In this document: positions 8,135 through 16,568 of the stretch, in pieces
Numbering within the stretch: the first letter of the stretch is position 1
Layout of the letters: each line of letters starts with the position of its first letter
Virus record (IMG/VR): IMGVR_UViG_3300037234_000650
Span: 1-42,211 of that record
DNA length: 42,211 nucleotides
Strand: one strand, 5' to 3'
Source: a virus
Position numbers and translations under genes: made by a program
The notes under the pieces: generated by a model
Seen by the model: the letters and a program-made list of their open reading frames with translations, nothing else
Database searches by the model: none
What the model was told of the DNA's origin: nothing

Positions 8135-8562
8135 TGCTTGCCTTTTTTAAGTGCTTTTTCTAAATATTTAATTAATGTGTTTTGTGTATCTCTTTGTTTC
8201 TCTTCTGCAATTTTATTAACTGCCGGTCTTGTTGCTTCTAAATATTTCATATAGTCAGCATTAGTTGTAACTCCAAAATCCATCAGGTTCCAATTTCTAA
8301 CCCTATAATCAACCGACTTTGCAAGATTTCCCGTTACGCTTTTTGGAACCTCACCAACCGCGCTGGCAATATGTCTTTTGCCTTTGATTGTGTATGTTCT
8401 GCCCGTCCTTTTCCCTGTTCTTATCTGCTTTTTTAACTCTCTTCTGTTTTCCGTTCCAATCTCATGGAGCGCCGACCGCATTGAAGATTTTGTTATCTTT
8501 TCGGACCTTGTTATTGTTGCAAGAACCTCTTTGTTTTTATGGTCAACTTTTATAGAGATCAT
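8131..8562 (-). CDS. HK97 gp10-like neck/tail completion protein
   Basis: 143 aa. Basic N-terminal helix (ALHEIGTENRRELKKQI), then a GKRTGRTYTI-KGKRHIASAVGEVPKSVTGNLAKSV segment: the combination of basic loop, ASA-x-GE-x-P and TG-x-L is typical of the HK97_gp10 family that connects head and tail. Ends in a Lys-rich helix. No strong SD is visible directly before the ATG at 8562. Confidence 0.75.
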   Translation of the reverse strand: MISIKVDHKNKEVLATITRSEKITKSSMRSALHEIGTENRRELKKQIRTGKRTGRTYTIKGKRHIASAVGEVPKSVTGNLAKSVDYRVRNWNLMDFGVTTNADYMKYLEATRPAVNKIAEEKQRDTQNTLIKYLEKALKKGKQ

Positions 8563-8595
8563 ATTTTAAACTAGTGCTGTTGTTGGTTTCATACT

Positions 8596-9009
8596 TTACG
8601 CCTTCGACCCTTCTTTTGTGTCAATACCCTTATTTGTAGATTCGATAAATAAAAACTCGTTGTTTTCATTGTCGTTCAAAACTGAAAGAACCTCAAACCG
8701 ATCAGAATCCCAATGTATAAAAGTTTTAGATATTTCTAACTTCTTTAAATCAGGATCAAAATTTATATACCATATATGGGTAGTTCTTTTATTAAGAGTA
8801 ACCCCATTAAATCTTCTAACTCCTGCACCAATTGTATTTGGAGTTACAAGGCTCGCCCAAACTTGCTTAATTAATGTAAAGTTTTCAGTTGCAGCGGAGT
8901 TCCCAAAAGTAGTTTCACCCATGGCTCTTTTTTGGATATCGATAAGTTTATCAAGAGATCCTGGGCAAAGCTTTTTTTTAGGGATTCTTATGTATTCACA
9001 ATCACCCAT
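8596..9009 (-). CDS. Head closure (head-tail joining) protein
   Basis: 137 aa. SLDKLIDIQKR near the start, VWASLVTPN at ~51 and the WDSDRFEVLSVLNDNENNEFLFIES end follow the head-tail joining (SPP1 gp16/HK97 gp7-like) beta-barrel family, which seals the portal channel. The ATG at 9009 overlaps the stop of the 57-aa Cys-rich gene (TAATG). Position between connector and gp10-like protein agrees. Confidence 0.8.
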   Translation of the reverse strand: MGDCEYIRIPKKKLCPGSLDKLIDIQKRAMGETTFGNSAATENFTLIKQVWASLVTPNTIGAGVRRFNGVTLNKRTTHIWYINFDPDLKKLEISKTFIHWDSDRFEVLSVLNDNENNEFLFIESTNKGIDTKEGSKA

Positions 9010-9182
9010 TATAGATCCATCCTTATAGTAATACTTTCAGGGGCAGGATTAGAAAAAGGATAAACAACGCCTTGCTCTCTACACCCATTAACAATACACA
9101 TACATTTATTTTGCTTATATTTATCTCTCCAGCATCTCGTTGGCTCTCCACAAGCTAAACACTTTATAGTTATATTTCCCAT
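9009..9182 (-). CDS. 57-aa Cys-rich protein, probable zinc binder
   Basis: Starts MGNITIKCLACGEPTRCW and contains C8-x2-C11, C17, C27, C29 and C34, so a zinc ribbon or knuckle is likely. The ATG lies inside the connector's stop (TAAATG) and the stop overlaps the head-closure start (TAATG); the perfect fit in the gene chain is the main evidence that it is real. Function unknown. Confidence 0.7.
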   Translation of the reverse strand: MGNITIKCLACGEPTRCWRDKYKQNKCMCIVNGCREQGVVYPFSNPAPESITIRMDL

Positions 9183-9968
9183 TTACAGGCACCCCACTGG
9201 GCCAAGTTCTATTCTGTAACCTGATATAGATTCTTTAATTAAATCGATCCCAGAACTATCACACGGACCTCTGTTTTTATAATTGAAAGCAACGTGTTTT
9301 TTAATAGCAAGTTTAATATCTTCTGGAACTCCAGAAACCCACACGCCCGTGGCATCATCTGCAATAAATTCTTTATTAATATCGAAAGTATCTGTGATTA
9401 CATTGAAAATATTAAAAGATCCGTTGTAGTTGGTGGTTTCAGAAATAGAAGCGCTGTTATTTTCGGCTAAATCATGCCCAACACTTGTTACTTTGGTTCC
9501 ACCAGAGCCATTATCCTCGAATTTGGTAATCGCTCCTGATGTTCCATACCCTGCGCTGAAAGAAATCTTTAAAGGTCTTGGAATATTAGAGTCGTAATCT
9601 GGTAACCCTTCTGTGAATAATTCCCTTGCATAAGCAATTGGGTTATCTTTTGTTTCAGTTCCATCAACTGCGACTTCGATACTATCCTGTACAACCTTCA
9701 CAGAGTTTACAGTTTTTAATGGGCTTTTTCTTATTTCTACATATGGAAAAAATTCATATTTATTAACCTCAAGGAAATCATATTCTCCAAGGGCAGTACG
9801 CACCATAAACCACCGGCCTGTATATTTTTCAAGATCGTTAACAGCGGCTTGTATTAGACCACTGATAACATCATCCTCATAGGTTGAGGTTACCCGTAGA
9901 TAGTCCTTCGCCTCTTTAAGCGCTACGGGTAACCCGGAGGGGGATGTTGTTATGGTGTATGATTCCAT
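9183..9968 (-). CDS. gp6-like head-tail connector with inserted beta domain
   Basis: 261 aa. The first ~110 residues (LPVALKEAKDYLRVTSTYEDDVISGLIQAAVNDLEKYTGR) are the helical gp6/QLRG connector fold that docks under the portal. The usual family is ~100-190 aa; here residues ~160-222 add a module (ITKFEDNGSGGTKVTSVGH..., NYNGSFNIFNVITDTFDI, DDATGVW) strongly resembling the FCCH-like repeat found in many phage structural proteins. The helical core resumes with VPEDIKLAIKKHVAFNYKNRG. ATG directly follows the stop of the next gene upstream. Confidence 0.8.
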   Translation of the reverse strand: MESYTITTSPSGLPVALKEAKDYLRVTSTYEDDVISGLIQAAVNDLEKYTGRWFMVRTALGEYDFLEVNKYEFFPYVEIRKSPLKTVNSVKVVQDSIEVAVDGTETKDNPIAYARELFTEGLPDYDSNIPRPLKISFSAGYGTSGAITKFEDNGSGGTKVTSVGHDLAENNSASISETTNYNGSFNIFNVITDTFDINKEFIADDATGVWVSGVPEDIKLAIKKHVAFNYKNRGPCDSSGIDLIKESISGYRIELGPVGCL

Positions 9969-10172
9969 TTATTTTTTACTCTTTGCTTCTTTTTTTGTGT
10001 CTTTCGCTTTTTCAACTACTTTTTTGGGTTCTTTGTAAGCTTCAACCCTTCCGGCACTTTTCATGTCAACATAATCTTTTTCTGAGACATCAAAAATTTC
10101 ATCTTTTTTGTAATAAATTACTTCAACACCGCCCAACGCCCAGTCGCCATCCTTTAAAGCTTTTACTTTCAT
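9969..10172 (-). CDS. Small head-region protein, Lys-rich tail
   Basis: 67 aa, MKVKALKDGDWALGGVEVIYYKKDEIFDVSEKDYVDM..., a short beta-type domain followed by a Lys/Glu-rich tail (VVEKAKDTKKEAKSKK). Similar small ORFs occur between capsid and connector genes in many HK97-type clusters, but I cannot assign a role. SD AAGGAG before the start. Confidence 0.6.
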   Translation of the reverse strand: MKVKALKDGDWALGGVEVIYYKKDEIFDVSEKDYVDMKSAGRVEAYKEPKKVVEKAKDTKKEAKSKK

Positions 10173-10213
10173 AACATCTCCTTAAAATAGAGGGCTTCTA
10201 CACCCTCTTTAAT

Positions 10214-10621
10214 TTAATCAGCTACAGGTGAATGCATTGGATTACCAAGTAATGCAATAGCTCCAAATGTTCCACCGTCTGTTGTGGCAGTAGACACAGT
10301 TGAAAGCCTGACATATCTTTTCTTCCCAACATAACCGATTCTTTTTGCTGTGTCGTCATCCGCAAGAGCAAAATCAGCATCTCCAAGAATTTCGGCATCA
10401 TCTACTGTGGCTGCATCTGACAAACCAGAATCGTCCCCATGTTGAAGAGAAACAGCATAAGCTCCATCTGTTATAGTTCCTGAAACTAAAAGAAACTCAA
10501 GGGCTGTGAACTTGGCTGTATCAATTATAATACCTGCAGTTGTGGTATCTGAGTCAATAACCGCTATAGCAAGAGCTATCACCTGCTTAACGTCGTGGTG
10601 CATATCAAAATTGCGTATCAT
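10214..10621 (-). CDS. Probable capsid decoration/stabilising protein
   Basis: 135 aa, acidic, rich in Ala, Thr and Asp, no TM. Pattern AGIIIDTAKFTALEFLLVSGTITDGAYAVSLQHGDDSG... GKKRYVRLST is seen in proteins encoded right after HK97-like capsid genes and is predicted beta-sandwich. Located 10 bases after the capsid gene with a good AAGGAG SD, consistent with high expression together with the capsid. Role as decoration protein is inferred from position. Confidence 0.55.
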   Translation of the reverse strand: MIRNFDMHHDVKQVIALAIAVIDSDTTTAGIIIDTAKFTALEFLLVSGTITDGAYAVSLQHGDDSGLSDAATVDDAEILGDADFALADDDTAKRIGYVGKKRYVRLSTVSTATTDGGTFGAIALLGNPMHSPVAD

Positions 10622-10631
10622 ATTGAGCTCC

Positions 10632-11861
10632 TTATGCTGCCGCTTTGATTTTTAAAAGTTGAAAAGCTTCGTCAAGAATAACCTGACCTGTATTCCATTT
10701 GTGGAATGTTAATTTTACGATGGCTTTAGCAGCCTGCGTCACGTCATCCCGGATCATTGTCATTCCAGTTCTGTCTATGATTCTGTAACCTCGCATAAAG
10801 TCAGCGTAAACAACTGGATAAGCGCCATCAGCGATTACAGGCATATCCTGCAATAATACATAAGGCTCACCGTTAATTGTATTCGGTGCAGAGTCCGCCA
10901 TATTTACTTGCCAAATTGGGTTACCCGCTCCATCCTCAAGGGATCTTAAATATGCAAGAGTTTGTCTGTTAAATCCATATATTGGATTATATCCAACTTT
11001 GAGCAATCCAGTCATATCGGTCATATCTTTAGCTGTAATCGCACTCGCTGTTTCCGTAGTAAGGGCGTCTGTCTGTAGTTCAGCTTTAGTGTTAAAACCT
11101 TCAGGTTGCTTTACTCCGGTTCCAAGGACAAATCTATTTCCTTCCTTAAATGCATACGCTTCAGAAACATCACCGTTAATTTCGTTCATTAAATCCCAAT
11201 TGGAATCCATTAACTGATCCATTGTGAAAGGTATCACAGTCGTTAACCTAAAAGCTGTCAATGTTTCCTCTCCGTACCCGCTTCCACTCTCTTCGCCTTC
11301 TTCCGCTTCGCCTTCATAATTTGCGGTCGGAATAGAGGTTCTTTTCACTACTTGGAGAGTTTTCTTACCTACAGTCTGGACTCTTGCAATAGATCTCATA
11401 GGAGATATCTCAGTCATGGTTTTAACCATTTCTGTGTCCATCTCTGTAGAAGTCAAGTAGCCACCAGAGGTTGACGTGTCCATACGCATAAGAGCCTTAG
11501 TGTCAAGATCTCCTATGGACTTACCATCAAGGCCCACAATATCAGGATTATTGAATCCACCCCTTGTAAAAAGATTCAGGCATTTATATTCATCTGATTC
11601 TTTCATTTCTTTTTTAGTCTGTGGGGCCCTGGACAGCTCAAGCTCAAGAACATCCATTCTTTCTTTCATCTCTTCGTTTGCTTTTGTACCTGCAGCAATT
11701 TCAAGAGTTTTTTTCTGGCTTTCATCTTCGCTTTCTTTAAGGATAGTTTCTACTTGATCAGAAACCTCTTTAAACCTTGCACTATCATAACCGGACGCTT
11801 TTACCTCGTCTCTTACTGCGGTTACGGCTTCCATAACCTCTTCTACCGTATACTTAGGCAT
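10632..11861 (-). CDS. HK97-family major capsid protein
   Basis: 409 aa. N-terminal coiled-coil delta domain (about 1-105, EVMEAVTAVRDEVK... KERMDVLELELS) likely acts as scaffold and is removed by the adjacent protease. The HK97 core follows: STSGGYLTSTEMDTEMVKTMTEISPMRSIARVQTV (N-arm to spine helix), E-loop EGEAEEGEESGSGYG, P-domain FTMDQLMDSNWDLMNEINGDVSEAYA, the GTGVKQPEGF segment, and the AYPVVYADFMRGYRIIDRTGM C-terminal region. Start overlaps the protease stop by 8 bases. Confidence 0.93.
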   Translation of the reverse strand: MPKYTVEEVMEAVTAVRDEVKASGYDSARFKEVSDQVETILKESEDESQKKTLEIAAGTKANEEMKERMDVLELELSRAPQTKKEMKESDEYKCLNLFTRGGFNNPDIVGLDGKSIGDLDTKALMRMDTSTSGGYLTSTEMDTEMVKTMTEISPMRSIARVQTVGKKTLQVVKRTSIPTANYEGEAEEGEESGSGYGEETLTAFRLTTVIPFTMDQLMDSNWDLMNEINGDVSEAYAFKEGNRFVLGTGVKQPEGFNTKAELQTDALTTETASAITAKDMTDMTGLLKVGYNPIYGFNRQTLAYLRSLEDGAGNPIWQVNMADSAPNTINGEPYVLLQDMPVIADGAYPVVYADFMRGYRIIDRTGMTMIRDDVTQAAKAIVKLTFHKWNTGQVILDEAFQLLKIKAAA

Positions 11862-12600
11862 TTTGTATCTCCGTTTTTATATTGTTTAATCCACTCATAA
11901 CCTCGCCCCAATCGTGACCGTCCCGGTCATCGTCTTGTTCATCCCGAAGAAGACAGTTTTTAGATGCTGTGGCTATTATTTTAGCATTTTTAGAACTCAT
12001 GCTTATTCCGCTTTTTAGTAATTGTTCGAAATCTCTTTCAGTTAATAATGAGAGATCTTTTATTTTTTCAAAGCTTTTCATATCTGTTATTGCTGCAAGC
12101 GTGTTCATGGGGAAGGTAATAAGGCTTATTTCTCGCAAGGCCACTTTTAACAAGTCCAAAACATTTGTTTCAGTGTTATAAAAATATTTTTGTACCCTGT
12201 AACCTATCGACATTGTTTTAATAGAACCTACTTCCATTTGAGGGATCACCCTACCAGAAACGAGGGTATCTTTTTTGGGTAATATACCTTCCACAAACAA
12301 TCCTTTTGCGTCTTCTTTAAGTGATATAAAAGAACCTATAGGCTCGTGCCTGTCATGTTGCCATAGTGAAGGAATTAAGCTGCTCATATTTGTATCTTTT
12401 ATAGGTGTTGCAGATCTTTTTAAATCTTTTATCGTTTCCTCAAAACATCCAGCAACACAAACCTCGTTTCCTAAATCAATATTCCCAAATGTGCTTGCAT
12501 ACCCCTCAAAGGTAAAAAACTTTTCATCTTCTTTAGTTTCTTTAACTTCAAAAGGAACCTCAAGATATTTTGTTTCTTTAGTGTTTATTTCTTTTCCCAT
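11854..12600 (-). CDS. HK97-type prohead protease
   Basis: 248 aa serine protease of the U35/S78 prohead protease family. Visible motifs: FEGYASTFGNIDLGNEVCVAG (31-51), His82 in LWQHDRHEPIG, and Ser131 in MSIGYRV, the expected His/Ser catalytic pair; a conserved hydrophobic ALREISLITFP follows. It matures the capsid by removing the delta domain during expansion. It lies immediately before the capsid gene as usual. Confidence 0.92.
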   Translation of the reverse strand: MGKEINTKETKYLEVPFEVKETKEDEKFFTFEGYASTFGNIDLGNEVCVAGCFEETIKDLKRSATPIKDTNMSSLIPSLWQHDRHEPIGSFISLKEDAKGLFVEGILPKKDTLVSGRVIPQMEVGSIKTMSIGYRVQKYFYNTETNVLDLLKVALREISLITFPMNTLAAITDMKSFEKIKDLSLLTERDFEQLLKSGISMSSKNAKIIATASKNCLLRDEQDDDRDGHDWGEVMSGLNNIKTEIQNA

Positions 12601-12610
12601 TTTGAATCCC

Positions 12611-13384
12611 TTAATTATCTATGAGTATTATGCCATAACTTGCCGAGGCATCTATGGATGTTTGGGTAGTTTGCCCTGTAAAACACATGTCTGTTTTTTC
12701 TGGAACTTTTAGTGGAACTGTAAAGCTTGCTGTAAATGCACTTCCGAATAAATCTAGTATATATTTTATTGAAAATGAACCATCACTTGTAGGTGTATTT
12801 CTAATCTTACCTCTAAATGTACACTGTTTTCCCTCTCCAGCGGAGAAGCTTGCCCCAGTAATATATCCTGTTTTACCTGCTGGTATGGTGTATGGAGACA
12901 TAAGTGTTTGCCCATGCCCTATTTTTATTTGTGCGAATGTTACGGCGGTTGAGACAGCACCTTTTACATTGATAATTCCTTTATTTGCATCTGTCACAGC
13001 GCTATTTGTACCGCTTGTAAGGACAAGAACTCTATGTACCCTCAAATATGAGTTGTCGGTTAAAACAGGAGTTGCCCCGGTAAATGTGAACAATTCAGAG
13101 ATTTGTTCGTAGTCATTATCTAATCCAAAGATAACACCTGTCCTTGCACCTGTTCCGTCAAAAACATCAAGTCCGCTCGAAGATGTAATTAGCATTTTCT
13201 CTGCCGTATCTAACCAAACATAGTCCCCGCCAGCATCCCATATAACTTGTTCTGTGGATGTAATATCTTCGTTTCTTGCAAACTTAAACTCGGAACTATA
13301 GTTTTTTATATTCCCTTTAGCTATTTCGAGTCCAAAATCAGCCGAGGTTCCTATAATTCCGTTTTCGCTAATTGTTTTTGTCAT
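12611..13384 (-). CDS. Virion structural protein, unnamed family
   Basis: 257 aa, beta-rich. The opening GNIKNYSSEFKFARNEDITSTEQVIWDAGGDYVWLDTAEKM resembles a widespread phage structural family beginning FKFGRN-x-D...WDGG-x-Y, and the middle has VLTSGTNSAVTDANKGII. Probably a head fibre or decoration protein. Located between the Mu F-like protein and the protease. ATG has GGAG 5 bases before it; this SD starts right after the TAG that would end the extended reading of the upstream gene. Confidence 0.6.
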   Translation of the reverse strand: MTKTISENGIIGTSADFGLEIAKGNIKNYSSEFKFARNEDITSTEQVIWDAGGDYVWLDTAEKMLITSSSGLDVFDGTGARTGVIFGLDNDYEQISELFTFTGATPVLTDNSYLRVHRVLVLTSGTNSAVTDANKGIINVKGAVSTAVTFAQIKIGHGQTLMSPYTIPAGKTGYITGASFSAGEGKQCTFRGKIRNTPTSDGSFSIKYILDLFGSAFTASFTVPLKVPEKTDMCFTGQTTQTSIDASASYGIILIDN

Positions 13385-13393
13385 TTTTATCTC

Positions 13394-14179
13394 CTATGCT
13401 GCTAACACGGCAGCTTGATACTGAATACTGCACCGTCAAAACATGAATTCTCTAGGTGGAGCACCTCTTGTGCTGTCTCCTGCTCTCATCATTTGGAACC
13501 CACCAATTATAAATGGTTGAGATATCGGTTTTCTCTGTCCGTTTGCATTATTGTGAGTTTCTCTAACAAATTTATCGCCAACGGTTTGCCATATTTTTTC
13601 AGGCTCCTTGTTCGGTTCTCTTAAAGCTTTATCAGCCTCAATAAACTTTGTTTCTTCTGAGCTGTTCTGTGTTTCATAAACAGCTATACTTTCTTTTCTG
13701 GCCTTAAATTTAGTCTTTAAAATATTTGAGGCAATTATAGCAATTGTTCTGTTGCTTAAAGATGCGCCTTGCTGCAAACTGTCTCTTTGTGCTGCGCTCA
13801 CTGCTTGGTTAAAATTCTTTCCAGTTGTATTTGAAACTATTGCAGCCTGTCTTGGTGCTGTTCGATCTGACCACTCAATTAATAATAAATCTATTTCTTC
13901 CTGAACAAGAAGATCGATATTATCAACCACACGCCCCTTAAATTTATTTTGAACCCTGGCGTATTGTTTTTTAAAAACCTCTGTGAAAGAAGAAACATAT
14001 TTTAGAGCGTTAGGAATTGTTCCGGTCCTTGCATAAGTAACTGTAAACTCTCTTCTGATCCGAGCGAACAATGAAGCCAAGGCAATAACAAAAGCTTTTT
14101 CAAGATCTAGTTTTAATTGAAGATCTTCTTCAGCTTGATTTTTCATTTCGATATTTTGTTGTTCTATTTTAGTTATCAT
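13394..14179 (-). CDS. Mu gpF-like head morphogenesis protein, with in-frame UGA near C terminus
   Basis: 247 aa to a TGA at 13436-13438; reading on in the same frame adds 13 codons to a TAG at 13394-13396. Helical N-terminal region, then the Mu F motif region at the C terminus (AVYETQNSSEE, WQTVGDKFVRETHNNANGQ, PFIIGGFQMMRAGDS, GAPPREF). The family normally ends with E-x-x-x-CRC; here the sequence is EFMF-UGA-RC-SIQYQAAVLAA, so the UGA occupies exactly the first Cys of CRC. Either a nonsense mutation or recoding; see findings. This minor head protein is needed in assembly near the portal. Start overlaps the portal stop (ATGA). Confidence 0.8.
13398..13414 (-). promoter_or_regulatory. Hairpin downstream of in-frame UGA (SECIS-like candidate)
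   Basis: GCTGC-CGTGTTA-GCAGC forms a 5-bp stem with a 7-base loop beginning 21 bases after the UGA at 13436-13438. A short apical loop with G at one of its first two positions and lying some 16-37 bases after UGA is the published bacterial SECIS pattern as I recall it. A 5-bp stem can arise by chance, so this is weak alone. Confidence 0.3.
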
Positions 14180-15474
14180 AGTTCAATCCCCACATCATCA
14201 AGAGGTTGAACGCTCGCAGGAACTAAAATAATATCTCCACCATCACCTGTATAAGCTTCTCTATTAGGTAGCTGCCTTCTTAATTCGTTGGTGGTTTCTA
14301 TTCCAAGGTCTTTTTTCTTCTTTAAGATATCAATTCTTTTTTCTTGAAGTGCCGGAATATCATCTGGATTGTATGTGATTCTCTCGTTTTTAGGGTCTAT
14401 CCCGAAACGAGGCATTAAAAATCTTGTTAAGTTGTTGCAAATTTTTTGATATTGAGGAAGTACGGGTCTTTCATATAGAGAAATAACAGCCGTTGCCATG
14501 TTTGAGAAGGTTGCTGCATCCATGGAAACTAAAGGAAGTGGTATTTTAAATCTATTGTAACACACCATTTTTGAAATACCATCAAGCGTAGCGTAGTCCA
14601 TATCTTTGTTAGTCGTTCCGAACTCTTTTAGTTCTGTGGTGTCTGTGTTCATTGCTGCGATTGTTCCAGCTTTATCAGCACCGGCGAAAGCATTCTCTAA
14701 ATATGTTTTTCTTGCTCTTAATGTTTCATTGTCTGCTTTGTCACCAAAGAAAGCTACAAGCGATAATCTGCCGCCCTTTTCAAGTAAGCTTAGATTATGT
14801 TTGCCGCCTAAAATCTGTTGCTTCATTTCCTGTGCTATGGCTACTAGTTTAGACTTTCCCATTGATTCACTAACGGAGCTTGAGAAGCCCGCCATATAAT
14901 AAAGTTCTCTTAATGGTCCATCATAAAAACGAGTTCCTGATTTTGTTAAAGATTCGTTATAACTTCCTATTCCCAAACCATTATTTATCCTAAAGTTTCC
15001 AGGGAAATTAATACTATTTTCTGTAATGGAAATATTTTGTGGATTTACTGCATAAATTTCAAGGGGTTTTCGATTGACGTTCCCACCGGCATAAATATAA
15101 AAATTATTCGTTATGTTTTCATACCGGGACAGTGCCCCCATAAATTCGGTTTTGGTTTGGTTGGAATTTGGGTTATTTATCAGCTCTAAAACTGGGGATT
15201 TATCTGTAAAACTTCCATCTGATTTTTCAATAACTGGATTTATAAATTCTATTTCATCGGCTATCATATCAACTGAGGTGGAGATTGCGCTGGTTTTATC
15301 GTAGAATTCGAAGGCCCGTTGTGCAGAGAGTTGAGTTGTGCCAGGTAAACCTGATCCTTGACCGAGCGCCCACTCCATGAATGAGCCTTGTTCAAGAGGA
15401 ATGAGATTGTTTTTAGTCTCAATATCTTCGCTATTCCCTTTTCTGGAGAACACAGATTTTATATATTTGAACAT
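14176..15474 (-). CDS. HK97-type portal protein
   Basis: 432 aa from the ATG at 15474 (AGGG 5 bases before); a GTG two codons upstream is an alternative. Portal family signs: AFEFYDKTSAISTSVDMIADEI near residue 55, NITNNFYIYAGGNVNRKPLEIYAVNPQNI, GLGIGSYN, ENAFAGADKAGTIA, and the NRFKIPLPLVSMDAATFSNMATAVISLYERPVLPQYQ helix near the clip/crown. It forms the dodecameric DNA gate at one capsid vertex. First gene of the minus-strand late operon. Confidence 0.92.
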   Translation of the reverse strand: MFKYIKSVFSRKGNSEDIETKNNLIPLEQGSFMEWALGQGSGLPGTTQLSAQRAFEFYDKTSAISTSVDMIADEIEFINPVIEKSDGSFTDKSPVLELINNPNSNQTKTEFMGALSRYENITNNFYIYAGGNVNRKPLEIYAVNPQNISITENSINFPGNFRINNGLGIGSYNESLTKSGTRFYDGPLRELYYMAGFSSSVSESMGKSKLVAIAQEMKQQILGGKHNLSLLEKGGRLSLVAFFGDKADNETLRARKTYLENAFAGADKAGTIAAMNTDTTELKEFGTTNKDMDYATLDGISKMVCYNRFKIPLPLVSMDAATFSNMATAVISLYERPVLPQYQKICNNLTRFLMPRFGIDPKNERITYNPDDIPALQEKRIDILKKKKDLGIETTNELRRQLPNREAYTGDGGDIILVPASVQPLDDVGIEL

Positions 15475-15548
15475 GCCCACCCTATATAGTTAGGGGTTAT
15501 TTTAGTTTATCAACATGTTGTATTGCAAGGAATAAACTGAATTTAAGC

Positions 15549-15577
15549 TTGCGTGTATGTGTTGGTATGTGTATAAT
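15549..15577 (+). promoter_or_regulatory. Promoter for plus-strand accessory cluster
   Basis: TTGCGT (15549-15554) and a perfect TATAAT (15572-15577) at 17-base spacing. A tandem GTATGTG sits inside the spacer and an ATAAAT-GT-ATTTAT palindrome directly after the -10 could be an operator. The 15481-15669 stretch is the divergent regulatory region between the portal and the accessory cluster. Confidence 0.6.
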
Positions 15578-15622
15578 AAATGTATTTATACAGTTATGCA
15601 TTTGAGGTTTAAATTGATACCG

Positions 15623-15650
15623 TTGAGTTTCAGTGTATTTTAATTATTAT
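15623..15650 (+). promoter_or_regulatory. Second possible promoter for plus-strand cluster
   Basis: TTGAGT (15623-15628), 16-base spacer, TATTAT (15645-15650), ending 19 bases before the first start codon, so a transcript would have a very short leader. Confidence 0.45.
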
Positions 15651-15669
15651 TCTTAAATAGAGGGGATAC

Positions 15670-15732
15670 ATGCTAAGAGTTAAGGGTTTAATAAAAGAAT
15701 TACAGAAACAATCGAAAGGAGAGTTTAAGTAA
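15670..15732 (+). CDS. 20-aa leader peptide
   Basis: MLRVKGLIKELQKQSKGEFK, basic, with GAGGGG upstream and a stop overlapping the next start (TAATG). It could be a translation-coupling leader for the RHH protein. Too short to prove as a protein. Confidence 0.4.
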   Translation: MLRVKGLIKELQKQSKGEFK

Positions 15733-15902
15733 TGCCACACAGACCGAGCGCAGGAACTTCAGTCACAATCGAATATCTCAGAGGTACTCCAGAATACGAA
15801 TTTTTCTTACAAATAGCTAAAAAAAAAGGATATCAGAAGGCTGGTTTTTTTAAAGAGATTATGAATTTCTGGCGAAAACATAATAGGGATGAGGTTGGAT
15901 AA
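15732..15902 (+). CDS. 56-aa ribbon-helix-helix-like protein
   Basis: MPHRPSAGTSVTIEYLRGTPEYEFF...: a short beta strand (SVTIEYL) followed by two helices (PEYEFFLQIAKKKGYQ and AGFFKEIMNFWRKH) as in Arc/MetJ-type DNA-binding proteins. First substantial gene of the cluster, so it may autoregulate it. SD GGAG 9-10 bases upstream; joined to the leader by TAATG. Confidence 0.5.
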   Translation: MPHRPSAGTSVTIEYLRGTPEYEFFLQIAKKKGYQKAGFFKEIMNFWRKHNRDEVG

Positions 15903-15903
15903 T

Positions 15904-16302
15904 ATGTCAGATAATAAACCGTTGTTTGAAAAGTTCTGTGAATACTTTAAGGAAAATACAGATGTTTATTATGAAGATGCTCTGGGCAAGAAGCACCCGG
16001 ACGCATGTGATTATTCTTATATCAGAAACAGAAGTCCTGATGATATACACACCGAAACCGACACTATATTTCATATAATTATGAAGTTTTGTGACTTTAT
16101 AGGAGACACGCCTATAGTCAACATAGAAAAGATAAAGATGGGAAAGGGCGATGTGATAGTACATAGGTCGAAACATTCACACTCATTGGAATCTATTGCG
16201 AATATACATACAAAACTAACTTCATTATTCCCCGAAAACAAAGTTTTGGTTTTAGATAATGGTGAAGATGTTGAAATAATTAGCGGGGATTTAATCAAAT
16301 GA
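15904..16302 (+). CDS. Hypothetical protein
   Basis: 132 aa from the ATG at 15904 (GAGG 9 bases upstream); the ATG five codons earlier has no SD and overlaps the upstream gene. Soluble, alpha/beta, no motif I know (MSDNKPLFEKFCEYFKENTD...). C-terminal part ENKVLVLDNGEDVEIISGDLIK. Joined to the next gene by ATGA. Confidence 0.65.
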   Translation: MSDNKPLFEKFCEYFKENTDVYYEDALGKKHPDACDYSYIRNRSPDDIHTETDTIFHIIMKFCDFIGDTPIVNIEKIKMGKGDVIVHRSKHSHSLESIANIHTKLTSLFPENKVLVLDNGEDVEIISGDLIK

Positions 16303-16565
16303 ATTACGTATTTGTTATAAGTGGATTATCTCTTATTTTTTTGGTGTTTGGATTGTTTGAGAAGATATTTGGTGAATGTTATTGTTTCCAAAGCGATCTA
16401 ATTTTTAAAGAAGAAAAATACCACACAGAAGAAGGAGAAAAAATAGAGCACAGGGTTTCAATTGAACCACCTGTTGTTAGTGTTTATGATGTTGTTGGTT
16501 TTTTAGTCTTAATAAGTGGTGTTGTATTTTTATTCTCTACTCTTTATTTAAAGTCGAAAGGATAA
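16299..16565 (+). CDS. Small two-TM membrane protein
   Basis: 88 aa. TM1 about residues 3-22 (VFVISGLSLIFLVFGLF), a charged Glu-rich middle (FKEEKYHTEEGEKIEHR), TM2 about 63-83 (VVGFLVLISGVVFLFSTLYL). Unknown role; small phage membrane proteins of this layout are often exclusion or host-interaction factors. ATGA overlap with the previous gene. Confidence 0.65.
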   Translation: MNYVFVISGLSLIFLVFGLFEKIFGECYCFQSDLIFKEEKYHTEEGEKIEHRVSIEPPVVSVYDVVGFLVLISGVVFLFSTLYLKSKG

Positions 16566-16568
16566 GCA

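Noticed and set aside
13394-14179. Genome-wide UGA recoding (UGA as an amino acid)
   Set aside because: Many other genes here, such as those stopping at 4044-4046's neighbours and at 24050, end in TGA with exact ATGA junctions, so UGA is a normal stop; only this single site is unusual.
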